A stretch of DNA of 64,000 bases from Bacillus pumilus (GCF_009937765.1 NZ_CP047089.1:2912272-2976271); one strand, 5' to 3'. Shown: positions 10,326-19,578, counted from the first letter of the stretch. Numbers and translations: made by a program. The notes: a model not told the origin generated them from the letters alone.

Positions 10326-11225
10326 TTATTTTGCTTCTAGTCTTCTAATTCTTTCGTTTAAATCAGGGTGTGTTGAGAAAAGAGAAGCTTTTCGTTTACC
10401 ACTAATTTTAAGCGTAGCAACTGCTGTTTGATCATCATCTTTAATTCGTGACGTATACGCCTCAAGCGAGCGAAGTGCATGAACCATCTTATCTTTACCC
10501 GCAAGGTCAGCTCCCCCGCGGTCTGCATGGAATTCACGATGTCTAGAATATGCAAACACGACAAGGCTTCCTAGAACAGAGAAAATGATTTGGAAAACAA
10601 TCACTGCAATAAAATGAACAATCGGCACAAGCTCTTCACGCGAAACAAAGCGACTTGCGATCCATGCCGCAATTCTTGAAAGGAAGACAACGAACGTGTT
10701 GACGATCCCTTGAAGCAGCGTCATTGTCACCATGTCTCCGTTCGCAACGTGAGCAACTTCGTGAGCGATGACACCTTCAACTGCTGCATCATCCATTTCA
10801 TGAAGCAATCCAGTGGAAACCGCAACAAGTGATCTTCTCTTAGAAGGACCTGTCGCAAAAGCATTTACTTCAGATGATTGATAAATACCAACCTCAGGCA
10901 TTTTAGAAAGACCTGCTGCTCTTGATAGTCTGTGCACACGGTCGACAAGCTGCTGCTCATCATATGTTAAGGAATCCTTTTCAGGGTTCAACACACGTAC
11001 ACCCATCATCATTTTTGCCATCCAGCGAGACATCGCAAGTGACATGAACGAGCCAACAAAACCGACAACTGCACTGAATACTAACAGTGCCACCATACTA
11101 ATTCTACCGTCTGCTCCTATATAAGAACCAACACCAGTTGCTGCACTAATAACCGATAGTACAATACCAATCGTAGTGATAACAAGAATGTTCGTTAATA
11201 TAAACAGAAATATTCTTTTACCCAT
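10326..11225 (-). CDS. htpX: Membrane zinc metalloprotease HtpX
   Basis: 299-residue membrane-embedded M48 protease that degrades damaged membrane proteins. Two N-terminal helices (about 5-30, 43-63) precede a cytoplasmic catalytic domain with HEVAH (His155, Glu156, His159) and the third zinc ligand in FHADRGG. Two more helices (about 165-190 and 200-225) lie between. The start ATG at 11225 has GGAGG upstream. It is divergent from ykrK, whose B. subtilis product represses htpX; the shared 280-bp region holds a palindrome that may be the operator. Confidence 0.96.
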   Translation of the reverse strand: MGKRIFLFILTNILVITTIGIVLSVISAATGVGSYIGADGRISMVALLVFSAVVGFVGSFMSLAMSRWMAKMMMGVRVLNPEKDSLTYDEQQLVDRVHRLSRAAGLSKMPEVGIYQSSEVNAFATGPSKRRSLVAVSTGLLHEMDDAAVEGVIAHEVAHVANGDMVTMTLLQGIVNTFVVFLSRIAAWIASRFVSREELVPIVHFIAVIVFQIIFSVLGSLVVFAYSRHREFHADRGGADLAGKDKMVHALRSLEAYTSRIKDDDQTAVATLKISGKRKASLFSTHPDLNERIRRLEAK

Positions 11226-11372
11226 ACATAACCTCCGCTGTCATATTAAGTTCATTTGAACTTATTAATAAAATTATAAAAATAAACGTCTCAAATTGCA
11301 AGGAAAAAGGAATCATTTCCTCTATTTATCATAACGGCTTAAGCCCCGTCACTTCAATATTTATGACATATA

Positions 11373-11413
11373 CCACAGCTAAAAAGTGAATAAATTGTGA
11401 CGTCACTTTGTGG
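11373..11413. promoter_or_regulatory. Nested inverted repeats between htpX and ykrK, candidate YkrK operator
   Basis: CCACA (11373) pairs with TGTGG (11409), and AAAGTGA (11383) with TCACTTT (11403). Near the centre is the perfect palindrome GTGACGTCAC (11397-11406). The cluster ends 14 bases before the ykrK -35 box, a good place for control of both divergent promoters. I do not recall the published YkrK site well enough to match it, so the protein assignment is inference. Confidence 0.5.
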
Positions 11414-11426
11414 ATTTTAGTTTATT

Positions 11427-11455
11427 TTGCATTTTTACCAAAAAGAGATTATGAT
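11427..11455 (+). promoter_or_regulatory. Sigma-A promoter of ykrK
   Basis: TTGCAT at 11427, a 17-base spacer, and TATGAT at 11450, about 50 bases upstream of the ykrK start. Confidence 0.7.
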
Positions 11456-11505
11456 GTTGAATTAGATCAATGATGACGTTTTTGACATACAAACGAGGTG
11501 GAACA

Positions 11506-12219
11506 ATGGGTGCTTTTAAATTAACGAGAATTGACATGACAAGTCTTCTTTATTCTCTAAAAGGAGAGGGAGATCTAACTCCGCTTCAGCTATTAAATTT
11601 ATCTGTAAAAAAAGACAAACATCACGAACTTGACGAGCTCATCATCCCTTCTTTTTTTGAGAGGCTTGAACGACGGAAACAAAAATCAGAGCATGGACTC
11701 TCCACAAATGAAATTGTAGAATTAGGAAATCTTTGCGAACTGACTTCTCTTAAATCGACAGCGATTCAAAACTGGATCAAGCGTGATATTAAAGATATGA
11801 TTGGCCACCCTGAGCTTGGAAAGAAGTACTCAATTGATCAGGTCGTTATTTTATTAATTGTGAGAGATTTAAAATCAGTTTTTGACTTTGATGCCATCCG
11901 CACCATCTTATCTGCCTTATTTAACACGATTACGGATCGAACTGATGATATTATTAGTCCATTGCGTTTTTATGAAGCATATGCGCATGTCCTTGATTTT
12001 ATTTATCATCACACGCCTTTTCCGTTAAAAGAAACAAACTTACGGGAAATCACAGAGGTTCAGACAGATAAGCTACGTGAAGAATTTGCTGAATTATCGC
12101 AGCACCAATGGCGTTTGATCAAAGGTATTATCAGTTCAACCGTTTTTTCTGTCTTTACTTCACACTTGCAAAGTACAGCACAAGAAATGATGTTTCATAC
12201 ACTACAGCATCAGGATTAA
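11506..12219 (+). CDS. ykrK: DUF1836 transcriptional regulator YkrK
   Basis: 237 residues. The middle holds a helix-turn-helix-like region (LTSLKSTAIQNWIKRDIK, near residues 80-100) followed by GKKYSIDQVVILLIVRDLKSVFDFDAIRTIL, typical of DUF1836. In B. subtilis YkrK is known to repress htpX. The start at 11506 has CGAGGTGG 6 bases upstream; the longer frame from 11470 lacks such a site. It is divergent from htpX. Confidence 0.88.
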   Translation: MGAFKLTRIDMTSLLYSLKGEGDLTPLQLLNLSVKKDKHHELDELIIPSFFERLERRKQKSEHGLSTNEIVELGNLCELTSLKSTAIQNWIKRDIKDMIGHPELGKKYSIDQVVILLIVRDLKSVFDFDAIRTILSALFNTITDRTDDIISPLRFYEAYAHVLDFIYHHTPFPLKETNLREITEVQTDKLREEFAELSQHQWRLIKGIISSTVFSVFTSHLQSTAQEMMFHTLQHQD

Positions 12220-12222
12220 AAG

Positions 12223-12254
12223 AACCGAGGTGAATCATCACCTCGGTTTTTTGT
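12223..12254 (+). terminator. Terminator of ykrK
   Basis: AACCGAGGTG AATCAT CACCTCGGTT followed by TTTTG. Confidence 0.95.
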
Positions 12255-12341
12255 ACAGCAATTGCCAGCATAATTGCATGCCGTTTTCTTCAAAATAAGA
12301 AGGCGCAACAAACATTATGAGGTGAAAGGAGGAATACGGAC

Positions 12342-12536
12342 ATGGCAAATCGAAATCAGCTTCTTGTTCCTGGAGTAGAACAAGCATTAGATCAATTTAA
12401 ATACGAGATCGCTCAAGAATTTGGCGTGACTCTCGGTTCAGATACAGTCGCACGTGCAAACGGTTCTGTTGGCGGTGAAATTACTAAAAGACTCGTTCAA
12501 CAGGCTCAATCACAAATGGGTAATCAATCTAAATAA
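12342..12536 (+). CDS. sspD: Alpha/beta-type small acid-soluble spore protein SspD
   Basis: 64-residue DNA-binding spore protein that coats the chromosome in the forespore and protects it from UV and heat. Both family signatures are present: EIAQEFGV, containing the E/FGV germination-protease cleavage region, and [27 protein letters not shown] precedes ATG 12342. The position beside ykrK and rsgI matches B. subtilis sspD. A sigma-G promoter would be expected upstream, but I could not identify a convincing one. Confidence 0.95.
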   Translation: MANRNQLLVPGVEQALDQFKYEIAQEFGVTLGSDTVARANGSVGGEITKRLVQQAQSQMGNQSK

Positions 12537-12545
12537 AAGCATGGT

Positions 12546-12578
12546 GAAATACGCCGGAGTGATTCTGGCGTTTTTTTA
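12546..12578. terminator. Terminator between sspD and rsgI
   Basis: AAATACGCC GGAGTGATTCT GGCGTTTTTTT. The two genes converge, and the rsgI stop lies at its right edge. The T-run favours termination of sspD. Confidence 0.82.
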
Positions 12579-13760
12579 TTGTTCATATGTGTGCTCATAC
12601 CAGTTCTCACGATACGGGGACGGTGCACCTTTTCCTTGCTTCTTCATATGTTCTTTTTTTCGTTCAGAGGACGGCTGCTTTTGATCCCTGTCGTTTTTTT
12701 TTGCGTGCTTTTCAGCGCCACCACGCGATGTGCCGTTTGGATTCCTTTTGTCATCAGGTTCCGTCGAGTGATTTTTTTTTTGTTCTTTATCGATAGAACG
12801 ATCCTTTTCCTCTTTTATTTGATTGTCTTTGCTTTTATCATCAGGTTTTGTTTGATGAGGCTTTTCAATAGATCCTTGCTCTTCCCTCTTTTGGTCCTTT
12901 TGCTCTTTGTCTTCAGCTTCAGGAGCCTCTTGATCTGGCTTCATCTCTTCGCTATCGCCTGACTTGATGTCTTCTTGTTTGTCTTGATCTGCTTGGTCTT
13001 CATCATCTTTTTTAGGCTCTTCTTCTTTGACAGCATCACTCTCTGCTGCGTCTTCATCCTTTTGAATGTCTTCTTGTTCTTTGTCTTGCATTTCTTGATT
13101 TCTAATATATGTGCCTGTTGAAATGCCTGCCTTTTGAGCTTTTTCTCTTGTTTCCAGGTCACTTTCTACAGTTTCTAGCTTGTAATCGCGCTTTTGATAT
13201 TCACCAGAAATGGTGTTAATTTTACTTTTGACGTTGGTTTTATATGTATGGTCCTGCTTGTTTTCATAAACCGTTGAAATATAAATACTCTTAGAGTGGT
13301 TCACGTAACCTTTTTTATCACAGTCATCTATGATTTCCTGCACAACTTTGGTCATGTCGTTTTTTTCCAAATCCTTCATACTGGCCAGTACTTGTTTCGC
13401 ATCTTTATTCAGTGGTGTGACACCAATCACTTGGTAATTGTGATCAAGCTTCAGTTCAAAGCTTGGATTAATGTCAATTGTCATATATGCATATGCTTTT
13501 TGACTTGAGAAAGATGGCATCATAGTAAAAATCACGACAATAATCGCTGCGATTGATAGGATTCCTGCATTTAAAGGACGTAAACGAAGCAAGTCAAAAA
13601 AACCGGCTTTTTTTCTTTCGAGACGTGATTCATTCGGAAATGTCACTTCTTGACCGATTTCATAATCTTGCTGTTCATATTTTGTCCGCAGAAATTGTCC
13701 ATCAGGGGTCAGCAGCGTGACATATTTTTTGTTTTTTTCTACTATAATGCCTCTTCTCAT
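12576..13760 (-). CDS. rsgI: Anti-sigma-I factor RsgI
   Basis: 394-residue single-pass membrane protein that holds sigma-I inactive until stress. The N-terminal RsgI domain (about 1-50: MRRGIIVEKNKKYVTLLTPDGQ) faces the cytoplasm, a membrane helix follows at about 65-85 (LNAGILSIAAIIVVIFTMM), and then an extracellular beta-rich domain from YAYMTIDINPSFELKLD to about residue 230. The last ~160 residues are a low-complexity D/E/K/Q tail without an obvious fold. Its ATG overlaps the sigI stop by 4 bases, indicating coupled synthesis of sigma factor and inhibitor. Confidence 0.95.
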   Translation of the reverse strand: MRRGIIVEKNKKYVTLLTPDGQFLRTKYEQQDYEIGQEVTFPNESRLERKKAGFFDLLRLRPLNAGILSIAAIIVVIFTMMPSFSSQKAYAYMTIDINPSFELKLDHNYQVIGVTPLNKDAKQVLASMKDLEKNDMTKVVQEIIDDCDKKGYVNHSKSIYISTVYENKQDHTYKTNVKSKINTISGEYQKRDYKLETVESDLETREKAQKAGISTGTYIRNQEMQDKEQEDIQKDEDAAESDAVKEEEPKKDDEDQADQDKQEDIKSGDSEEMKPDQEAPEAEDKEQKDQKREEQGSIEKPHQTKPDDKSKDNQIKEEKDRSIDKEQKKNHSTEPDDKRNPNGTSRGGAEKHAKKNDRDQKQPSSERKKEHMKKQGKGAPSPYRENWYEHTYEQ

Positions 13761-14512
13761 GAATTAAGCACCCCTTTAAGGTAATCTTTCAAATACACAT
13801 AATCACCCGTCATAATGATCGCCATCGCAATGATATATTTTCTATTTCTCTCAATCGTTTTGCGGCTGACTTCCACTAGTTTTTCAAGCTGTTTGACAGG
13901 TAATTGTTTTTTCTGAAATAAAATGGTTCGGAGCTCATCGTGTTCAACGAGTGTGTGAGCTACTTTAATGGCATTTTGCCTGGCATCTGCATGCTTTGGT
14001 GAATGTTCAAGCAGCTCTTGAAACGTGAGACCGTATACTTTTAATCTTTCTTTAAAATGTTCAATTTCTTCTCTTCTATGTTCTTGTTCAATTAAACGTC
14101 TATATTCATTTGTAGACAGCTCTGCTTCAATCATGCTTTGAGAATACTCGCCATTTTCACTTTCTTGCAGGTCCATTTGAACCGTTGGCGCATTTCTCGC
14201 TTCTTTTCGAATATAGTCGATCACTTTTCTTTTAATAATTAATTCTGCGAAGGCAAGGAGTGAGTTTCCTTTTTCGGCAGAGTATTTTTCTATCGCTTCA
14301 TTAAAGGCAATTAAGCCAATGCTGAATTCATCATCTTTTTCATCTATATATCGTTTACAAACGGATGAAACCGTCTTAGCGACAAATGGTTTGTATTGCT
14401 CTATTAATGCATTTTGCAGCTCGGTATCACCTTGTTGGATACTGATAGCCGACTGCTCTAATGTTTGCTTTTTCTTTCCTTTTTTAAACAAAAGGCTAAG
14501 CAATGGTTTCAC
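13757..14512 (-). CDS. sigI: RNA polymerase sigma factor SigI
   Basis: Alternative sigma factor of the heat-shock/cell-wall response. 251 residues from GTG 14512, the length of the B. subtilis protein; the start is supported by AGGGAG 6 bases upstream and by the sequence VKPLLSLLFKKGKKKQTLE. Core-binding region: YKPFVAKTVSSVCKRYIDEKDDEFSIGLIAFNEAI. The C-terminal DNA-binding part includes LPVKQLEKLVEVSRKTIERNRKYIIAMAII. It is co-transcribed with rsgI. Confidence 0.96.
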   Translation of the reverse strand: MKPLLSLLFKKGKKKQTLEQSAISIQQGDTELQNALIEQYKPFVAKTVSSVCKRYIDEKDDEFSIGLIAFNEAIEKYSAEKGNSLLAFAELIIKRKVIDYIRKEARNAPTVQMDLQESENGEYSQSMIEAELSTNEYRRLIEQEHRREEIEHFKERLKVYGLTFQELLEHSPKHADARQNAIKVAHTLVEHDELRTILFQKKQLPVKQLEKLVEVSRKTIERNRKYIIAMAIIMTGDYVYLKDYLKGVLNS

Positions 14513-14654
14513 CTCAGTTCTCCCTATATTACTCATTTATGATAGCTAATTTATGAGGGAAGCGCAAAGGAAGAAATGAGGAATTCATTTCCTGTTACTC
14601 AATTATGACATGTATATCATCATCTACTTTACAATGTTTCGTCTAAAAGCAAAG

Positions 14655-14681
14655 AAATAAGGGGGTATCTCCCCCTTATTT
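14655..14681 (-). terminator. Terminator of ykoY
   Basis: AAATAAGGGGG / CCCCCTTATTT perfect stem, 47 bases beyond the ykoY stop. Confidence 0.85.
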
Positions 14682-14727
14682 GTAATATACGTGTTATGAA
14701 AATGAAATGATATTTCTTTCAAAAAAC

Positions 14728-15519
14728 CTACTCTTCTAGGCGTTTCTCTTGTTTTTCCTTGATTTGTTGCCCGCCTTTTCTTGATGGGCTTGATAAAAAC
14801 CAGCCAAATGCTGCAATTGCGAGAAGCACTGTCCAGAAAATCACTTTCCATAATGTTGAATGAATAAAGTGAGAGGACACGATACCAATGGCTGGATGTG
14901 ACAGTGTATAAAGCGTGAGCTTCACACCAACCCACCCGACAATGACAAAAGCAGCTGTTTCTAGGCTCGGTCTTGTTTTGAGCAATTTCACAAAGACCGT
15001 CGCTGCAAATCTCATGATGATCAAACCGATGATACCACCTAAAAGAATGACAATAAATTGACCACCATCAAGTCCACCGATTTGCGGAAGACTTGTTTTT
15101 GGCAGTGTTACGGCTAATGCGACGGCCGCTAAGATGGAATCGACAGCAAAAGCGATGTCAGCAAGCTCGACTTTTACAACTGTTGCCCAGAATCCGCTTT
15201 GCTTCATGTTAGTGTCTGATTCCTTTTTCTTAAATACGTGCGATTTTAAAATATGGTGAATGGAAATATAAAGAAGATAAATTGCGCCAATGGCTTGAAC
15301 TTGCCACACATCCACTAAAAACGAAATAAGAAATAGAGAACCAAATCGCATGACAAATGCACCCGCAAGCCCGTAAAACAGTGCCTTTTTTCTTTGCTTT
15401 TCAGGAAGGTGTTTCACCATCACAGCCATGACAAGCGCATTATCAGCGGCTAAAATTCCTTCTAATCCAATCAGTACGAGAAGAACCCACCCGTACTCTA
15501 AAATAATTGCTGCATCCAT
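14728..15519 (-). CDS. ykoY: TerC-family manganese exporter YkoY (MeeY)
   Basis: 263-residue integral membrane protein with about seven helices. The TerC hallmarks are the acidic motifs GLEGILAADNALVMAVMVKHLP near residue 20 and KVELADIAFAVDSILAAVAL in the middle, which place Glu and Asp residues in the membrane. In B. subtilis this family supplies Mn2+ to exported proteins. It is preceded by the manganese-sensing yybP-ykoY riboswitch, which fits export when Mn2+ is high. Of three successive ATG codons, the last (15519) is best spaced from AAGGAGG. Confidence 0.93.
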   Translation of the reverse strand: MDAAIILEYGWVLLVLIGLEGILAADNALVMAVMVKHLPEKQRKKALFYGLAGAFVMRFGSLFLISFLVDVWQVQAIGAIYLLYISIHHILKSHVFKKKESDTNMKQSGFWATVVKVELADIAFAVDSILAAVALAVTLPKTSLPQIGGLDGGQFIVILLGGIIGLIIMRFAATVFVKLLKTRPSLETAAFVIVGWVGVKLTLYTLSHPAIGIVSSHFIHSTLWKVIFWTVLLAIAAFGWFLSSPSRKGGQQIKEKQEKRLEE

Positions 15520-15575
15520 CATCATTCCTCCTTGTTTTTTATCTATTGTCCCACAACAGACAAAGGCTTATGAAT

Positions 15576-15612
15576 GCAAAAAAGACCTTTGCCTGTAATG
15601 GCAAAGGTCTTG
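15576..15612 (-). terminator. Expression-platform terminator of the ykoY riboswitch
   Basis: On the minus strand AAGACCTTTGCC ATTACA GGCAAAGGTCTT TTTT. It lies between the aptamer and ykoY, so it must be read through for expression. Confidence 0.95.
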
Positions 15613-15631
15613 CTAGACATGTGATATGTAG

Positions 15632-15720
15632 AATCATGCCAACAAAGCCGATGGAACTTAAGTCCATGTAATGACGACTTTGTTTCCGGTAAAAACCGGA
15701 CGCTACTCCCCTTTGGTGGG
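15632..15720 (-). ncRNA. yybP-ykoY manganese riboswitch
   Basis: The minus strand shows the family signatures in order: AAAGGGGAGTAGC, a GGTTTTTACC hairpin, AAACAAAGTCGTCA, and CATCGGCTTTGTTGGCATG closing the element. Known behaviour is that Mn2+ binding prevents the terminator and turns ykoY on. Spacing to the downstream terminator is as expected. Confidence 0.97.
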
Positions 15721-15745
15721 ATTTAAGAATATTTAGATTACTTAT

Positions 15746-15774
15746 ATTTTAATCAATACACACTGTATTGTCAA
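15746..15774 (-). promoter_or_regulatory. Sigma-A promoter of the ykoY leader
   Basis: On the minus strand TTGACA (15774-15769), 17 bases, TAAAAT (15751-15746), about 25 bases before the aptamer. Confidence 0.88.
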
Positions 15775-15801
15775 CAGGTGACTTTCACCCTGGCCCAACG
15801 A

Positions 15802-16416
15802 TTAGGCAGTTGGTGTTTCTGCTTTTCTTTTTCTACGTTTCAACCATATATACATCGCGAAAAGCAACACAATCCCGATTCCAATCGGCAGGAGATATGG
15901 ATCTAACATTGCGCCAACCTCTTTCCAGTTCTCCCCAAGCACAAATCCAAGATACACATACACAAATGTAATAGGTGTAATCGCTAAAAACGTGTACAGG
16001 CAAAATACCCACACATTCATTTTGGCAATACCGCACGGGATGGAAATAAGCGTTCTAACCCCTGGAATAAACCGGCCACTAAATGCGACGAACCCACCAT
16101 GCTTTTCAAAAAAGGCATCCGATTTATCAAGCGACTCCGGTTTCACAAAAAAGTACTTTCCATATTTATTTAAAAAGGGTCTGCCGCCATAACGTCCTAA
16201 CCAGTACAAAGTCAAAGGACCAGCCACGCCGCCAATAGAGCCAGCTGCTACAACACCGATGAAGGCCATGTCCCCTTTGGAGACCCAGTAACCCGCAAGA
16301 GGCAGAACCACTTCAGCAGGAACAAATTCAATACATAATGCAAGAAAGATGCCAAAGTACGACAAGTTCTTAAAGGCATCAGCTAAAGAAATAATAAAAT
16401 CTTCGATGTTTATCAA
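15802..16416 (-). CDS. ykoX: DedA-family membrane protein YkoX
   Basis: 204 residues with about five membrane segments. DedA/SNARE-associated motifs are present: EFVPAEVVLPLAGYW, the central FSGRFIPGVRTLISIPCGIAKM with the conserved Arg and Pro, and a basic end KRRKRKAETPTA. DedA proteins are lipid scramblases or flippases for undecaprenyl phosphate or phospholipid; which one this is cannot be told. The start is uncertain: the TTG at 16416 directly abuts AAAGGGA, closer than usual, and no better in-frame ATG exists. Confidence 0.87.
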   Translation of the reverse strand: MINIEDFIISLADAFKNLSYFGIFLALCIEFVPAEVVLPLAGYWVSKGDMAFIGVVAAGSIGGVAGPLTLYWLGRYGGRPFLNKYGKYFFVKPESLDKSDAFFEKHGGFVAFSGRFIPGVRTLISIPCGIAKMNVWVFCLYTFLAITPITFVYVYLGFVLGENWKEVGAMLDPYLLPIGIGIVLLFAMYIWLKRRKRKAETPTA

Positions 16417-16659
16417 TCCCTTTCACACATAATCGTTTAACTGATTCTCTCTCTTTTAGAATCGCACATATATTAAACGAATAAAACAGAAAAAACGATT
16501 CACTTTTCGTCGTTTTTTTACATTAAATTTGATTTTACTATAAAAACAGGTGAAAAAACGATGATTATGGTATTTAAGTGAAGGAAAAGTGAACACAGAA
16601 GCCATTCAATCCGATATATTAAGTATACGTCTGTTTTAAGATACTGGAGGTTTTCTTAC

Positions 16660-19083
16660 ATGACCCATTTAACAGGAAGCTACAATGGATGGCTTGTCTT
16701 TCTGTCAATCGTACTCGCCGCTCTCGCCTCCTACTCAGCTCTTCAATTAGCCAGCCGAGTGGCACAGTCAAGCGGTGCGAAGAAAAAGGTATGGCTGATC
16801 GTTGGTGCCTTGATCATGGGAATGGGGATATGGTCGATGCATTTTATTGGCATGATGGCATTTCACGTGCGTGCTGGCATCACATATGAAACACCCTTGC
16901 TCATTTTATCGATTTTGGCATCTTTTGTCGGATCCTTGATCGCATTCACAATATGCATTCAAGAACAGCTCTCCACAAGACGGCTGCTCATTAGTTCAAT
17001 CACCATGGGCTCAGCTATTTGCAGCATGCATTACCTTGGAATGGAATCAATGGCCAATGTCTCCATCAGCTATGATCCAGTCCTCTTTTTTCTTTCGTTT
17101 TTCATTGCTACGATAGCGTCTTTCTTTTCGCTTCATCTCTTTTTTCGGCTCCATCGATCCGGAAAAAAACAGGAGGATCATCTGTTAAAAATAGTTGGTG
17201 CACTTGTGATGGGCGGGGCTGTTGCTGGGATGCATTATACCGGTATGGCTGCTTCTACTATGTTTTTTCATTCAGATGGTCAGTCTTCCGGGGGTGGTTC
17301 TCTTGAATTATCACCATTCAGTCTGTCGATTTTCATCGGTTTAATGACACTGATTGTCCAGACACTGATGATTTTTGGTGCCTATATCGATCACCGAATC
17401 ATGAAGCAGGCAGATAAGCTCAAGGAAAATGAACAGCGATTTCAATCACTCATCAAACATAATATCGATGGCATTATCGTGTTATCGGTCAATCGAAAGG
17501 TGCTTTCTGCAAACGACTCAGGTAAACAAATTTTAAAAATGTGCAATTCTTGGATTGGTGACGATGTCAGCCAATACGTCATGCCGACTGACATGTGGGA
17601 AGAATTTATTTATGAGTCAAAGAAAGCCATCACACGTGAAGCAGAACTAAAAGCAGCAGATCGCTTTTATTATTATCATGTCACTTACATACCTGTTCAT
17701 GTCAACAATTCGCTTGACAGTATTTATCTTGTCTTAAAAGATTTAACGCAGCAGCGGATTGCAGAAAAAGAAATTCATGTCATGGCACATTATGATGCGT
17801 TAACTGAGCTTCCTAATCGGCGCCATGCCATCAACCATTTAAATGATGTTCTCTCCGCTCAAGAAGAGACGGGTACATCGACGGCTGTTCTTTTTCTTGA
17901 TTTGAATCGTTTTAAAATTATTAATGATGCACTTGGTCATAACATAGGGGACTTACTTCTTAAAGCAGCTGCGAACAGACTGACGCAATGTTTACCAGAC
18001 AACGGCTTTATAGCAAGACTAGGTGGGGATGAATTTTTAATGATCTTCCCTGATATGGGGCATGACACACAGAAAATTGAACAGCTTTCTCAAAATATCA
18101 TTCGTCAATTTGAGCGTCCTTTTTTCATTCAGAATCATCAGCTCATTACATCTATCAGCATTGGAATTGCTATTTCACCTCAGAATGGGAAAGATGGGAT
18201 GGAATTAATGAGGAAAGCCGATATGGCGATGTATTTATCTAAAAAACATAAACAAAGTCGTTATGAGTTTTTCACCGAATCAATGGAAAGATCAAGTGAA
18301 GACAGGTTGAACCGAGAGCTTGAGTTACGGGATGCCATTCAAAGAGAACAGTTCGTGCTTCATTACCAGCCTCAAGTGAGTGCGAAAACAAGAGAGATGA
18401 CTGGCGTAGAAGCTCTTCTAAGAATGAAAGCACCAGATGGTTCGTTAAAATCACCTGAGGCTTTTATTGAGCTGGCAGAGGAATCAGGACTGATCATTGA
18501 TATTGGCAGATGGGTCATTGATACCGCATGCAGGCAGGCTAAAACGTGGTATGATACTGGTCTGAAAATTCCTGTGGCTGTTAATTTATCTGCGAAACAA
18601 TTTAATTCTGAAGACTTAATTGATTTGATTAAGCTAACACTGAAAAAATACGATCTGACACCGTCACTACTCGAGCTTGAAGTCACAGAAAGTATGACAA
18701 TGGACAATATCAAGCAATCAAAACAAGTGCTGACGTCACTGAAACATCTAGGCGTTCGCATTAGTATTGATGACTTCGGTACAGGTCATAGCTCCTTAAG
18801 CTATTTAAAGGATTTACCCATTCATCGACTAAAAATCGACAAATCCTTCATTGAAGATATTTTAAATGATTCAAAATCTGAACAAATTACAGGTGCTATT
18901 ATCGCGATGGGACATCAACTATCTCTTGAAGTCATAGCAGAAGGTGTTGAAACCTTTGCACAAGCGCAGCTTTTATCTGCACAAGGATGCGACGACCTGC
19001 AAGGCTTTTATTATGCAAAGCCACTTCCAGCAAGCGATATCGAAAAATTCATTGCCTATCCAGCGCATCAGCTGGACACATAA
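16660..19083 (+). CDS. ykoW: MHYT-PAS-GGDEF-EAL protein YkoW (DgcW)
   Basis: 807-residue membrane protein for cyclic-di-GMP turnover. Seven N-terminal helices form an MHYT sensor with repeated metal-binding motifs (SMHFIGM, SMHYLGM, GMHYTGM). A PAS domain spans about 255-375. The GGDEF domain (about 380-540) has an intact active site, RLGGDEFLM. The EAL domain (about 555-800) has GVEALLRM, VTESMT, DDFGTGHSSL and AEGVET. The GGDEF signature is intact, so diguanylate cyclase activity is likely; the EAL residues also look intact, so dual activity is possible. Monocistronic, with its own terminator. Confidence 0.93.
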   Translation: MTHLTGSYNGWLVFLSIVLAALASYSALQLASRVAQSSGAKKKVWLIVGALIMGMGIWSMHFIGMMAFHVRAGITYETPLLILSILASFVGSLIAFTICIQEQLSTRRLLISSITMGSAICSMHYLGMESMANVSISYDPVLFFLSFFIATIASFFSLHLFFRLHRSGKKQEDHLLKIVGALVMGGAVAGMHYTGMAASTMFFHSDGQSSGGGSLELSPFSLSIFIGLMTLIVQTLMIFGAYIDHRIMKQADKLKENEQRFQSLIKHNIDGIIVLSVNRKVLSANDSGKQILKMCNSWIGDDVSQYVMPTDMWEEFIYESKKAITREAELKAADRFYYYHVTYIPVHVNNSLDSIYLVLKDLTQQRIAEKEIHVMAHYDALTELPNRRHAINHLNDVLSAQEETGTSTAVLFLDLNRFKIINDALGHNIGDLLLKAAANRLTQCLPDNGFIARLGGDEFLMIFPDMGHDTQKIEQLSQNIIRQFERPFFIQNHQLITSISIGIAISPQNGKDGMELMRKADMAMYLSKKHKQSRYEFFTESMERSSEDRLNRELELRDAIQREQFVLHYQPQVSAKTREMTGVEALLRMKAPDGSLKSPEAFIELAEESGLIIDIGRWVIDTACRQAKTWYDTGLKIPVAVNLSAKQFNSEDLIDLIKLTLKKYDLTPSLLELEVTESMTMDNIKQSKQVLTSLKHLGVRISIDDFGTGHSSLSYLKDLPIHRLKIDKSFIEDILNDSKSEQITGAIIAMGHQLSLEVIAEGVETFAQAQLLSAQGCDDLQGFYYAKPLPASDIEKFIAYPAHQLDT

Positions 19084-19109
19084 AAAAGGTGCCAATCATG
19101 GCACCTTTT
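19082..19109. terminator. Bidirectional terminator between ykoW and ykoM
   Basis: AAAAAAGGTGCC AATCAT GGCACCTTTT. Confidence 0.93.
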
Positions 19110-19113
19110 CGTT

Positions 19114-19578
19114 CTATCTAAATAATAAATGTTGACTGTGAATACCTGCTTTTTTCAATAGACTAATCAATTGTTCTTGTTCTTCTCGCGAGAGGCCAGA
19201 AAAAGCACGCGCAATCCGGAGAGAATGAATCGGGTAAATTTTATCAAGATAACTGCGCCCTTTATCTGTTAAATGGGCATAAACCGACCGTTTATCCTTT
19301 GGGTCCTGCTCTCTTTCAATGAAACCATTTCGTTCTAATTTGTCAATTACGTACGTCACATTCCCGCTCACAAGCAGGAGTCTTGAGCCGATTTGCTGAA
19401 GTTTTTGAGCACCTCTCGTATACAGCAGTTCAAGAACCGCAAATTCAGTTGGATTAAATCCATGCTCTTTGCTGTCTCTAATACTGTGTTCTGAAACGCT
19501 TTTAAATGCTCTTGCAAATACTTTGTAAAGTGTCATTGAACGTTCTACTTCTTCTTCATTAAACGATAGTCTCATCAC
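19114..19578 (-). CDS. ykoM: MarR-family regulator YkoM
   Basis: About 154 residues with the winged helix GFNPTEFAVLELLYTRGAQKLQQIGSRLLLVSGNVTYVIDKLERNGFIEREQDPKDKRSVYAHLT. Close to the MhqR/YkoM group, but position next to ykoW and ykzB-ykoL identifies it as the YkoM counterpart. The inducer is unknown, and the dimer interface contains no cysteine that would suggest thiol sensing. The start is either GTG 19578 (7 bases from AAGAGG) or the following ATG 19575. Confidence 0.87.
   Translation of the reverse strand: MMRLSFNEEEVERSMTLYKVFARAFKSVSEHSIRDSKEHGFNPTEFAVLELLYTRGAQKLQQIGSRLLLVSGNVTYVIDKLERNGFIEREQDPKDKRSVYAHLTDKGRSYLDKIYPIHSLRIARAFSGLSREEQEQLISLLKKAGIHSQHLLFR

Noticed and set aside
12579..12962. 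Plus-strand frame of 127 codons with many Phe and Leu
   Set aside because: Antisense of the charged RsgI tail; hydrophobicity is the mirror of Lys/Glu codons, and no ribosome binding site exists.
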